From: Ridgeia piscesae
Taxonomy: Eukaryota; Annelida; Polychaeta; Sabellida; Siboglinidae
Direction of reading: 5' to 3'
Assembly: GCA_025642075.2 (NCBI GenBank)
Contig: JAODUO010000948.1
Span: 165,001-229,000 of the forward strand
Length of the DNA: 64,000 nt
A program made the translations under genes and the position numbers. Numbering within the stretch: the first letter of the stretch is position 1; each line of letters begins with the position of its first letter. Positions 13,135 to 26,800 of the stretch are shown here, one piece after another. The notes under the pieces are model-generated. The model was given only the letters and a program-made list of their open reading frames with translations, had not been told where the DNA came from and ran no database searches.

Positions 13135-13189
<55 letters not shown>

Positions 13190-14460
13190 ATCACACATGC
13201 TTCTCACTACTCATGCGTGGCGCTGTGACAGCGAACGAAATTGCGGAAACTTCAGAACGGCAGAGGCCAATATTTGATGCAATACCTAATTGATGTCGTG
13301 TTCCGCTGGTGGCCTTTTGGGAAATTACAGTTTCATCGAACGTCCGTTTGAAGTGCATATGAAGTACATGGCTGATGATCACATAATCGCAATTTCGTAC
13401 CAAATACGTAAATAAAATTAGCATGTACATGTTAAGCAACTAAGTAGCAGTTGCGCAAAACATGGAGAAAGACCGCTAAGCCATAGTAACAAAACACGCA
13501 TTTGGAAATATATAGTTGTGCGTTGTTTTTTTGGAAAATACATCACAAATTGGTAGGTTAAACGCATTTAGGCCAGGAAAACAAATGCACCGTGGCCCTA
13601 CCGCCTGTATTAAAATGCACTGATAACACTTTAAAGGAATGTCTATAGATCATAGTAAGCAATCCATACGATGTCAGATATGCGGTAAGTATTTCGCAGT
13701 CCATTTCCGCCGAGCGAAAGTGTGGTCGGCGCGGTGCATTTCGGGAAATGTCTGAACCTTGAACGGGAACAGCAAAATTAACGTAGATCTTTTTATTTTT
13801 AAGACCATCCTCAAATATGTAGTGAACGTTAGTTTTATGGCGTAAACTGTTCTTTGAATGGCCAATTGCTGCACAGATTTTATATAGTATAGGAAACAAA
13901 TGATATATTTAAACACGTTTCGTTTTCAGTAAGTTTCCACGAACCATCAATTACCTTACGACATAATTGTTTTGCGATGTCATAATTACGCGAATTTGTT
14001 GTGAATCTCAACATTTCATTCAGTCCTTTTGGACTGGACATTTGAAGGCGAGGAGGGTGCAGTTGGAGACCTGAAATTAAATTCCAGATTTTCTTGAAGA
14101 TCCGGAAGATTTTTCTGTTCAGAAAATTCAAGAGATTTGCTTCTATCATGAGAGTCTGGATTCCTGGGAATGTTGGACTTTCAAATTCTTCTTTTACATT
14201 ACAGACTGGTTTACCTTTGAATGTTTAAGTGTGACTTGCTCAGTTTTCTCATGCATTTTTCATACATTAAGGCATCCCTTTAAACTGTTCCGAGCTATGT
14301 CAATATCGAAAACAGTTAAACTGCTTAGTTTGACTGGCTAAAGTTTGAACATAACATTAAAAATGAAAACAGCTTTAATTTTAAAACACTGCTAGCAAGT
14401 ACAACATATGACAACACGAGGAACAGAATACTAAAGCGTAATTCAGAAATGCAACATCTG
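12836..14460. other. Intergenic region downstream of NUP107
   Basis: Contains an AT tract at 13135-13185 and otherwise unremarkable AT-rich sequence. Minus-strand frames at 13558-13899 and 13880-14149 show no family I recognise and no splice context. Confidence 0.4.
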
Positions 14461-14466
14461 TTTATT
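14461..14466 (-). terminator. Candidate polyadenylation signal of NUP107
   Basis: TTTATT on the plus strand reads AATAAA on the minus strand, about 330 bp after the NUP107 stop codon. It is the nearest canonical hexamer I noticed. Confidence 0.5.
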
Positions 14467-14793
14467 TGTAAATCACTGTTGCCTCTACATAAGACACAAG
14501 TCCTCATACATCATACAGAAACACAATTGTTCTACTTTGACAATGACACATCCACCACTGTTGAAACTGACATAAACAGACATCTATAAATGTTTTCCTT
14601 CTTTCATACAAAATGCAATGGAAAGGATTACAAATCATGATTCCTAGAACACAATGGCATTCATTTACAATGTCTCCTAATGAATCAAATCTTCCAGCTG
14701 TGCCATGTTTCACTGGCCCAAGAATCCAATGGATGAAACCGTTTTTAGCATGTCTGCTTCTTGTATTACACGACAGCAAAGTCTGTTTTGCAG

Positions 14794-14898
14794 CTACTCA
14801 AATTTGTAGCCGAGAGCGTCGCAGCCAGTGTCCAGTAGGGCAATGGACGACTCACGCAACTTCTGTAGAAACTTCTGTAATTCAGCGCGCTGGAAAAC
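14794..14898 (-). CDS. NUP107: NUP107 exon 27, last coding exon (residues 925-958)
   Basis: Acceptor TTACAG, then [20 protein letters not shown] and LGYKFE before TAG at 14796-14794. It matches the family C-terminus [20 protein letters not shown]. Confidence 0.97.
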   Translation of the reverse strand, partial: VFQRAELQKFLQKLRESSIALLDTGCDALGYKFE

Positions 14899-17800
14899 CT
14901 GTAATCAGTGACAAATTGTGAACATCATGGATGTACAGGATGGTTTACTCAGGGGCTTCACCACAGTGATGAATATGTACCTAAACAAGTCCTATTTTGG
15001 TGAGTCGACGCAATGCTTCCCGTGAATCTAGGGTACAACTGTACTATTTTAGTAATTTTTGGGATCTCCAGTACTATTTCTTGGGAATTCATCTAGTAAA
15101 TCTAGGATCTCTACTCACAGAGAGCTCATTCAATAATTTAGAGAAGGTCTTCTATGGGTAATAATTCCTTGGTTATGCATCAGGACTCCTTGGTTAAGTT
15201 TAATAATTCAATAATTCTAGGGAGCTCCTCGGGTGGCTTCATCAAGCTTCTTGCATAACTCATGGGAGCTCCTTGGGTTTAAGGAAATGCTTGGGTTGTT
15301 GAAGTGAGTTCCTTAGGTAACTCAAGGGAATACTTTGAAGAAGTACAATGTTGTTTTGAAAAATATTTCTCTATCTCTACGGAGTTTTTTGCTTAAGTCC
15401 ATAGAGTTCCTTGAATAAGTCTACGGAGCTAATGGGTAAGTTTACAGAGTAAGTCTAGGGAGCTCCTTGAGTAAGTTTAGGGAGCTCCTTGAGTAAGTCT
15501 AGGGGGCTCCTTGAGTAAGTTTAGGGAGCTCCTTGAGTAAGTCTAGGGAGCTCCTTGAGTAAGTCTATGGAGCTCCTTGGGTAAGTCTAGGGAGCTCCTT
15601 GAGTAAGTGTAGGGAGCTCCTTGAGTAAGTCGAGAAAGCTCCTTGAGTAAGTCTATGGAGCTCCTTGAGTAAGTCTAGGGAGGTCCTTGAGTAAATCTAG
15701 GGAGCTCCTTGAGTAAGTCTAGGGAGCTCCTTGAGTAAGTGTAGGGAGCTCCTTGAGTAAGTGTAGGGAGCTCCTTGAGTAAGTGTAGGGAGCTCCTTGA
15801 GTAAGTGTAGGGAGCTCCTTGAGTAAGTCTAGAGAGCTCCTTGAGTAAGTCTAGAGAGCTCCTTGAGTAAGTCTAGGGAGCTCCTTGAGTAAACCTAGGG
15901 AGCTCCTTGAGTAAGCCTAGGGAGCTCCTTGAGTAAGTCTAGGGAGCTCCTTGAGTAAGTCTAGGGAGCTCGTCCTGGGGCCGAGTAAGTCTAGGGAGCT
16001 CCTTGAGTCAACGGTACTAGGGAGCTCCATGAGTAAGCCTAGGGAGCTCCTTGAGTAAGTCTAGGGAGCTCCTTGAGTAAGCCTAGGGAGCTCCTTGAGT
16101 AAGCCTAGGGAGCTCCTTGAGTAAGTTTAGGGAGGTCCTTGAGTAAGTCTAGGGAGCTCCTTGAGTAAGTCTATGGAGCTCCTTGAGTAAGTCTAGGGAG
16201 CTCCTTGAGTAAGTCTATGGAGCTCCATGAGTAAGCCTAGGGAGCTCCTTGAGTAAGTCTAGGGAGCTCCTTGAGTAAGTCTAGGGAGCTTCTTGAGTAA
16301 GCCTAGGGAGCTCCTTGAGTAAGTTTAGGGAGCTCCTTGAGTAAGTCTAGGGAGCTCCTTGAGTAAGTTTAGGGAGCTCCTTGAGTAAGTCTATGGAGCT
16401 CCTTGGGTAAGTCTAGGGAGCTCCTTGAGTAAGTGTAGGGAGCTCCTTGAGTAAGTCGAGAAAGCTCCTTGAGTAAGTCTATGGAGCTCCTTGAGTAAGT
16501 CTAGGGAGGTCCTTGAGTAAATCTAGGGAGCTCCTTGAGTAAGTCTAGGGAGCTCCTTGAGTAAGTCTAGGGAGCCCCACGAGTAAGTGTAGGGAGCTCC
16601 TTGAGTAAGTGTAGGGAGCTCCTTGAGTAAGTCTAGAGAGCTCCTTGAATAAGTCTAGGGAGCTCCTTGAGTAAGCCTAGGGAGCTCCTTGAGTAAGTCT
16701 AGGGAGCTCCTTGAGTAAGCCTAGGGAGCTCCTTGAGTAAGCCTAGGGAGCTCCTTGAGTAAGCCTAGGGAGCTCCTTGAGTAAGTCTATGGAGCTCCTT
16801 GAGTAAGTCTAGGGAGCTCCTTGAGTAAGTCTAGGGAGCTCCTTGAGTAAGTCTAGGGAGCTCCATGAGTAAGTCTAGGGAGCTCCTTGAGTAAGTCTAG
16901 GGAGCTCCTTGAGTAGCCTAGGGAGCTCCTTGAGTAAGTCTAGGGAGCTCCATGAGTAAGTCTAGGGAGCTCCTTGAGTAAGTCTAGGGAGCTCCTTGAG
17001 TTAGCCTAGGGAGCTCCTTGAGTAAGTCTAGGGAGCTCCATGAGTAAGTCTAGGGAGCTCCTTGAGTAAGTCTAGGGAGCTCCTTGAGTAAGTCTATGGC
17101 ACTCCTTGAGTAAGTCTAGGGAGCTCCTTGAGTAAGTCTAGGGAGCTATTTGAGTAAGTCTAGGGAGCTCCTTGGGTAAGCCTAGGGAGCTCCTTGAGTA
17201 AGCCTAGGGAGCTCCTTGAGTAAGCCTAGGGAGCTCCTTGAGTAAGTCTAGGGAGCTCCTTGAGTAAGCCTAGGGAGCTCCTTGAGTAAGTCTAGGGAGC
17301 TCCTTGAGTAAGTCTAGGGAGCTCCTTGAGTAAGCCTAGGGAGCTCCTTGAGTAAGTCTAGAGAGCTCCTTGAGTAAGCCTAGGGAGCTCCTTGAGTAAG
17401 CCTAGGGAGCTCCTTGAGTAAGTCTAGGGAGCTCCTTGCTTTAAGTCTGTGGTGCACCTTGGCAAGTCTAGAAAGCTCCTTTCTAGGGAGACCCTAAATA
17501 AGTCCAGGAAGCTCCTTAAGCATAACTTGAGAGCTCCTTGGATAACGTCTCATTACCTACCTGGTAGAGTTTGTATTGCTCGGAGGCAATGACATCGGCC
17601 AACTGAAGACACTTGTTGAGCTGCTCCGTGGAGTGGAGGATTGTGTGGAGCAGGAAACACAATGGAGGCAGACACAGTTGCCGTAGCAACCGCATCTGAT
17701 GCATCCGAGTCATGTCCCGTTCACAGTCCTGACAATGGAGCGAGAACGAAATATTATTTCAGTAACAGGTAACTGCAGTTCACCCCTCTAGATACATGTC

Positions 17801-20800
17801 AGCGGCACAGAGTAACGAGACCCCGTTAAAGGGCAACATTTCTGTTTTAGAATGACGCCAAAGACTCCTTCATACAATGTTATTTAAAACAAATTGTCGA
17901 GTTCACAGCTTGAAAGACCAGTTTCAAAACAAGTTTCATTGGCAATATCGCTGAAGTCAGTTGAATTGACTGCGATATCCTTTAAAGTGTCTGTGCCGGC
18001 TCCTAGTTTTATTTGTTTCATTTAATAATACGTTCTTATGACTATAATGTTTGCAATTTGAAAGATTCCGCCTGCTTCACGTTCAAATGGTAAACAAAAC
18101 ATCCAGTTTAAAAACAAAATTAATGGGCAACAATGCCGAAGCAAGCAGAGTTAACCACAATAGCCTTCCTGATGTTCTAGACAGCGACTTCCTGTTACAA
18201 ATTACTGCTCGGCCAACTCTGGGCAGAGGGACTGGCACCCTCCCTTTAGTTGTGTTGAGAGCAATGCCCTTTAGTGTTCATTTTCAACACAGTACTATTA
18301 CAAATTACTTCACGGGGAAATTCAAAGCCGAGGATCAGACATTGTCCCTCTAATAATACTTGTGCTAACAACAGTTGCCAAATATGACACCAAAGTAAAT
18401 TATATTGATTAGTAAACAAATGCACACACTGTTACACATTTGGACAAATCAGATTGAGGCATGAAAGATTCAGATTCGTGAGGCATTAAACAGTTTGGAA
18501 TGCCGCATTACTGACGGAGCAAGAGTGCTGCCTCACCGATCTTTGGTCCACCATCCACCCGCCATTCACAAACAGAAGAACGTTGTAGATTTTATCTTCG
18601 GTTGTCTGCAAAAAGAAGATAAACCTGTCTAAAAAATAATAATAATTATAAATAAATAAATAAATAAATGAAAAATGTCAATTATGACGTAGCACAGTAG
18701 CAAGTCAATGGGAGTGCTCAAAATTTTTAATACATTTCACTCCCTGGAAGACATATTCAACGGGACACCATAACAATGGCATTTACACCCGGTTTAGTGA
18801 ACAGGGTATTTAGTCACACAAAGCTGATCCACACACAAGTCAAACTTAGCCGTCTAGCTCATGCGCCAACAGTGGCGAAACTGCAGAAATGCATACATTA
18901 CAGTGTCATTCATCTTTCAATTAATCCGCGTACATGGAGTTTCTAATTTCTGTTCTGCCTATACTATATATGTATATGGCATGCCCATGAATATTTGGTT
19001 CAATTCCACAGACTTTGGTGTTACCCGACAAGTTCACTGTGTTTAAAGTCAATGGTCATGGCGGATGCATAAATATTCACTACCATCGGGCTGCAAAATT
19101 AATCACCTATGTAGCCCAATTTCTAAATCAATTATTCGTAAAATGTTGCTTTTGAAAGTTTGCTCCATTTAAACAAATAAAAAGTCATTCATCATCATCG
19201 TCGCTTAAAGGTGATGTTTCCAGACTCTGCTGGGGGTTGCCTTCCTCCCACTCTGCTGGGGGTCGCCTTCCTCCCAATTGTCTTTCTCCATAGTAAGTTG
19301 CCAAATTGTGAAATATATTTTCGCTATTTATGGATTCTACGCTTGAAAATGATGTCTCTGTTGTTGACACATCTTCAGGAGGTTTGAACTACTGAAGTCA
19401 TGTCAACAACTGAGGTATCATTCTGATGGGTGGAATCCCCAAAAACTTACAAAAGACGATTTCACAACTTTGTAACTTAAAACCAACTTTGCTGTTCGCA
19501 CCTTCGCAAATAGTTATGATTTATTATTTTGTTGATTCTAACAGAGGTCAGCACTGAATGAACAAAACTTTTGATCTATCAACAAATGTGATTTCCAATT
19601 GGCTAAATCAAGTGAGGTATGTTCTAGCCTTTGCAATTGCATTGGCTCCTGTCCAACATCGCATGTTAAAGACTTAATGTCTCGTACCTGGCACTTTCAT
19701 GTAGGAAACCATCATATTTACAATGATATAAAAATAACGTGTATAGACCTTAATCCTTTAAGAAAATCATCCAGTGTGACGGCATGGAACGTATATCTGG
19801 TGTTGGATGTTGTTCCTTGTTCCACCCATGTGTGTGTGATGTGCATGACCTCAGGCGGCCAATCAACTTTGACCCCGTACCAGAATGTCGAAACCGAGTT
19901 CATAACCCACAGCTGGTCAAAGAAGTTAACCTTTGACATACACATACATAAACAACACCCAAAACGAGGTGGGACAACATCCTGGACCGGATATACATTC
20001 CACGTTGGGCTGAAAGTAGGCGCTAACCTTTGACATGTACGAGTCATGTGTAATATGCATAAACCGCCGATAAATGGAAGTAGACCAAAGTTCTGGACCG
20101 GCTGGCGTTCCAGACCGTCACACCAGTTTCAATCATCCCGAGAGTCACTGCTAACACTGGGACTAGGGTCTTTTCTCTGGCTGCTACTCTATGGAATATG
20201 TTTCCTCCGAGTGTTAGATCAGCTAAACATATTGCACAGTTCCACCGTCCTGTAAAACTGAACCTCTACAACCTCATCTATCCTCTGTCGCTCCCACCAT
20301 ATCAACCCACCTGTTGACAACTGCAATGTTTACTGACTGTAAGTGTCATTGATCAAAGCTTGTGTTGGTGCACCTCTGAGCTTGTTCTCCAAGAGGCAAT
20401 AGACGCGTTCTTATTACTATTACTATTACTAAATGGAACAACAACACTTGCGTTTTCGGCGGCTTACTTTGGTTTGCATCATGAGTGTGTGGCGCCATCT
20501 CTCCAGCTCATTCTCGTACTGTTTCTGTCGATGTTCGAAGGCCACGCGTTCCGTGAAGTTTGCTCCGGTTGCCATCGCTGGTTTCTCCGGCTTCATGTCA
20601 TGGTAATGCTCAAACCAGTCGTTGAAGCCGTCGTTTGCATCCTGTACAAAAGACACTTCATCAGCAAAATAAAATATATCTTCAGAGAGTCCAATTAAAC
20701 AGCACACAGTTTGCAGTCATAGCTAAAACTATGCAGCTGTGGCTAAAATAGCATGGGCTAACTTAGCCTACAGCATGGGCTAACTTAGCCTACAGCATGG

Positions 20801-23800
20801 GCTAACTTAGCCTACAGCATGGGCTAACTTAGCCTACAGCATGGGCTAACTTAGCCTACAGCATGGGCTAACTTAGCCTACAGCATGGGCTAACTTAGCC
20901 TTACAGCATGGGCTAACTTAGCCTACAGCATGGGCTAACTTAGCCTACAGCATGGGCTAACTTAGCCTACAGGCCAGTACTGCAATAGGTTATGTTAGAA
21001 CAATAAATGATGTAGAGAACTGAAGAATAAAACACAAGGTTCTTATAATAATAACACTTACACAGCGTCATAAATCTAGATAAAATCTAGTGAGAGGCGT
21101 GAACCATTTGGAGTATATATACCTGGTACTTCAATAGCTATGAAATTTCCTGCCATTTCCCTGTTTTTCCAGCCTTCCGTGAAGATAAATCACGCTAAAA
21201 ACAGCTGCTGGCAGTTATATAAAACATACATTTAAGTTTAATTATGACATATTACACCAGTTTACACCCATAAACCAAACCACTGCCACAGCACTTTGGT
21301 CCTTTGAAACCTGTTCCCACGGTGGCTCCCTCTGGAGAGTGGTTCGCCATTCAGATTATATGCTTGGAAGAACGGAACGTTACAAGTAACCACCATTTTA
21401 TCTCTTAAAACTTAGAATTTCAGGTTTATACATGCCACTTAGCAGACATGTACAGGCTTTCAACGACTTGATTTTTAACTACGGGTAATCTGTGCTGGTC
21501 AATGATTTCTTGCTCCATTTGAACATTGAAAACACTGCCCTACCAGGTAAGCCTTGACACAGAGGTATTCACGTATGGCGTTCTCATCTTCTGCGCACAG
21601 GTCCACATTGCCTGTCTGCAAACAAACCGACAAAACAATTCCGTGAATTTACGTAGTTCCGGTCTCGTGGCTTATTTCAATATTAGATGACATTTCCTCT
21701 CAAGGTATTTGTTATTTTTATTAAATATTTTGACGGTGCATCAGTTAAGTGTTCCTCGGTTAAATAAGGTCACATGATCAGAGACTTAGAGGAAGACCAG
21801 TGAGATGTTGGAGAGACAAACTAGACGACTATGGGAAGGGTACCATCTGGCTGAGGATAGCGCAAGATAGGCAGATGTAGAAGCAGCATGCTGAGGCCTT
21901 CGCCCAACCACGGGACACTCTGGCTGCACAATGATGATGATGATGATCAGTCATATGACATGAACTGCTAAGACGGAACAATGCAGTGTCAACAAGATTA
22001 ATGTAGTGACGCCATCCTCTCCATAAATATTGATCAGTTTCAAAGTAAAACAACACATTCACTCACCAGCCAATTTGGTTCTTCTGCTGCCACTAAACAA
22101 ACATTTAACAACATTTCTAGGCGTCAATGTTACATCTGGTGTCTATGCCAGGGGAAGTAAAAGATCCCATGTATAACCTGTACTGGACTCACTAATTCTA
22201 GTGAAGGACAACTCCGAAAACCTAGCTTGATAATACTCTTTAGCCACAAATATATGGCTAACACAGATGAACCGTGAGACGATGAATATTATTATTACTT
22301 CTATGAATGTTATGTTAAGTGCCTCTGCTACTTAAAGGTCATAAGTACTGTTATCACCTGTTTTTTCCAGTTGCGGATGATGAGATCGATAGGAGCCGGC
22401 CGGCAGCTTGTTAAACACATCCCTGGCTGCTGAGAGCTTCCTGGTGCCTGAAATTGAAGCAGTAACAAGTGCTATACATACCCAATTACAACTGTACTAA
22501 CTGTGTGTATTTGGACAAATAAAGGTGCTTAAAAACCGTCGTCACAATGGGTCTGCCTGGGTTTCCCAAAACGTTATTTGAGTGACAGCTTAAATAGGTT
22601 TCCATAGCAACAGGAACATGTAACCATGTTGCCTCATACAAACTTAATTGGGACGCATAAAAATAATGACACTTTCCGCTGTTAAAATGCATGAAATGCA
22701 TATTTTCTTCGATTATTTAGGGTGGCAGAAAACATAGAGGGCCATGTGAATACGCAGTGATTCTGGTGATGCAAGACAAGAGAAGCAGACCATGGACGGG
22801 AAAAGTGGGACGGATCTGGTATTTTCATCCAATATCCTAAACATTTTGAATACGAATTGAATTTTTAATCGAATATGAATATTCAGTGGCTTCTAATTCG
22901 ATTAAAATATTGAACAGTGTCGAGATGTCATCCCGTGGCCATGGGCACAATCCTGAGCCGGAGTCTTTGGCATCGTGGTGTTCTGTTTGTTTACATACTG
23001 AACTTACTATGAAAATTACTTCTTACACCTGCCAAACTTCTCCTCACATATCTGATGTACATATACACACACAGGGTTACAAAATAATATAATTTACATT
23101 CCTGTAAAGAATGAAATTAACAAAACAAACTTATGCAAAACTCTACATGATCTATGGGGTCTATGGCGGTTAAGCGTAGCTCGATGATTACCATAACAAC
23201 AGTAATTTATCGCAGGCGTCACTACATAAATGACCTTCACAAATTCCGGTTTTATGCTAATTCTAAAGTAACCGTAACCATAACTAACACTAAGATAACT
23301 TAAGTTTACTTAACTAATCCTAAACTTACCCTAAACCTTCACTATAACCCGACACTGATAACAAACGACTCCTCGACACAATAGCAATATTACGGTACCG
23401 CTGTAATCATAGAGCTATGCGTAACTGCCGCTGACAGCGATGACATTGCATTGCTGGTGAGTTTTGCATGAGTTTGTTTTGTGATGTTTATTTGTTTCAG
23501 TAATGTTAGTGATTTTATTTTGTAACCTAATGTATATAAGATATGTGAGGAGTAGTTTGGCGATTGTATGTTGTCGTTTTCATAGTTAAGTCAGAAAGTA
23601 AGATCGCCTGGTACCGATTTTCCGGCAGAGATCTTGACTGAAAATATTTGAGTGATAATGGTTTATATAGCTGCAATTTTTTATTTCGAATCAAAAAAGG
23701 TTCGAATATTCAAAATGTTGAATACAAATCGAATTTTTTCCCATCCTTATGGACAGTCATTGTGGTACATGTAATACATGGTTCATTCATAACTACAGAT

Positions 23801-26800
23801 CGAAGGGTATGTCGGATGGAATAGAAGATTTATTCAAAAAAAATTGAGGACTGGGATTTGCCTCTGTGTTTATCAGCCTTGCATCGAAACTGGTTAAACA
23901 AAAATTCTGTTACATATCCTGTGATGTTTTGCATCAGCGATTCCAGAAACGTTTTCTCCTTGCATACCCCGATGTCTGAGACGATGTGTACCCCATATAT
24001 TTTTGTACATTCCATAGAAAAACAACAATATTCTACACTCAGTTTGATGATGATACATAATGTTATTAATGAGATAAAGAATCGTATGGCTAAATTATAA
24101 TAAAAAAAATATGACGATTAGAGGGTTGATCCAGGCTTTTCAAAGTAAAGAATTTAAATTTGCAAAACAGTTCTGGACAGGATGATTTGGAGATCACAGG
24201 ACAGTGCTCGAAGTTTAGTGTTCACGCTGAATAATGTTGGCAACCTGTGTTCCCATAAACAGATGGACAGAGGAAAAGAATGCCTTTAATCCTTCGTTGA
24301 CACATCATCTGGAGTTGGATATGTAACACCCAGCTGAGGTGAGAATGTGGCTAGTGAAGATATCAAGTGCATCATGGGAAATTGTGGAGCTATCATGACA
24401 ATTCATTCAATCACTATTTTGTAAAGAAAGATGCAACTAATTCATTTCAAGGATATTATTAAATGATCAAAATTTTGAAAACAAATTGCCAGGAACAATC
24501 TGCAAACCTTTCGCAACTTTGCGTTGCCTTTCTAGCCTTCGAAACAAACCTTCTGCGATGCCACCTACCGACAAACATCCTCATGATGGCGTTCGCCTGC
24601 TTGAGTGCCTCAGCCCGCTGACTTGGGTCAAAGACCAGCCAGTCTATGGCGTTGATCTTGCTGCGGTCCTCCTAACAAACACATACAATCTTTAACCCTT
24701 CACACCCCGTCGTCTTAATGAAATATGTATCCTAATACTCCATGTTTTTATTATTTTAAAGATAACTGAATTCTACACACAAGATTGTTTAACTGTACTA
24801 ATCAACTTTAAATTGGCTGCAGGAATTTATGCCGTGCTTTTTTTAGGTATGACCTTAGTTACTTGCACAATTCTGGTGAATTCCATAATTGCATTAGCTA
24901 TGATAACAAAAATTGCTTATTGCATCTGAAGTAATCCCCAGGATAACTGGTGACAATTCCAGTTCTCTAAGTGTAATTTTTCAATAAATAAATTTGGCGC
25001 CATCCCAATATATTAAAAATGGCAACAATAATTAGAGAACATCATGCAAGTAAGCATTACTGATTATAGGCATTTGTAATCAAAATCTTGTAAAACGTAA
25101 CTTGGTTGACAGAAATGCATAACACATAAACTATCAGAAAATTATGACAACAGAAATGTGACAGATACAATGCCAGGACCGGGGGATACCCTGAAAGAAC
25201 GATGCGTAATTGACATTAATAAAAAGCCACCAGATGGCAGCACCCTTACATCAGTTGTGGCGGTCTGCTGCAGAAGCTGCATGTCCATGCTTAGTTCGAC
25301 TGAATCAGCACTGCGGATATTCTCGACAACCAGCTTTGTGATGCGAGCGACGTCGAGTCCTGCTTCTTCCGCCAGGGCGAGACACTGTCTCCTGTCGTCA
25401 GCCTGCTGGACACCTAGTGGGGAGTTTAAAAAAAGTGTTATATTAAAATGTTTTTATAACCTTGGTGGAGAGTTTACCCCTGCAGGTGACCAGGTCTGAA
25501 AATCGGCCCAAATGCACCTGGCTCATCACACGTAACTGGCACGCAAACATTTGGTATCATTGGATAGCTGACAAAATTGTCTAGATCGTGTATATTTTTC
25601 CTTGCACAGATCTGTCGACAGATTTTTCACAGTCGAGTTTACAAAGCATGTGATGTTGTTGCCATCAATATTTGGGAGATTTTATTATGCCCTGATGAAT
25701 GAATTTACGCAACCATTCATAAATTCTACACCCCCACATATGCGGTATCAAAAGCCACATGCTTTCAGTCATTTCAGCCAACCAGAACCGTGGTTTCAAA
25801 CATAGCGTCATCGACCCCGCGAAACCAAAGTTGGATACAAAATCGCAGTTGATCCACTTTGCAACTTTCCTTTGGATTAGTTCAAGTTTCTGTGTTGATA
25901 TTTTGACAAAATGCATGACGGTATTTATAAACAAGGTTATTATATTAGTTCATATACACAGTGCAGTTAGATTGACTTTGGGGACGTTTTTGGTATGAAA
26001 ATTCAACAAATCAGGAATAATGTTCTATCTGATTTCTTCAACTGTAATCATATACCAAAAACTCAATTTAGGAAAATGAACTGATGTCCTTTTTTATTTT
26101 GTTTTGCTTCAATTGCACAATTACACACAAAGCTGCCAGCTTGGAATTGTTTTATTGTGACTAGATATGTTCATTGCCATGATAACAAACATGCAAATAT
26201 TCCACAAGGCATGACATAATTATAACTCCAAATTTGGTTATTTTCAGTATTAACAGAAACATGGCAAAATGATCAACGGTCATTTCAAGTAGATGCTACA
26301 CCATAAAACTACACATGATCTGTGCAAACCCACTGTACAAAATATGATTTCACAAATCTGTAATTAACACTGACTTTACACAAACTGCGTAAAAGTCGTA
26401 TTTCGTATGAGAAATTAGCACAGGTTAATGTGTAATTTCTTGGCTTTCCAAAAATGGCAAAACGAAAGATCCAAACCTTCAAGAAACTTCGCGTAGCATT
26501 CAATCTGCAGGTCCTGTGGCAGTGTCGCGGTGTACGTCGCGATCAGCGCCACCTGGTGTTCCTCGATCAACTGCTTCACATACGTCTCAAGGATCGCGAT
26601 ACACAACTTCTCCTGGTGGCAGAAAAGGGCAACAAAAGTAAGCGATAACGTTTTATCAGACAAACTAGTGCCTGGGTGATTGTCACGACAAACAAGTAAA
26701 CTGAAATTTGGCAGTGTACATATTCACTGCAAAATACTGTTCATAATGTCTATAGTGAACATATTAGTGGTACAACATAATATAGAGAATTTCACACATA

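Noticed and set aside
15445..17440. CRISPR-like array
   Set aside because: Units are contiguous 22-mers without spacers, in an intron of an animal gene; it is a minisatellite.
20360..20707. Plus frame 20360-20698 and the extended minus frame to 20707
   Set aside because: The plus frame is antisense to NUP107 exon 24 plus the LINE tail; the minus frame is exon 24 extended into introns on both sides.
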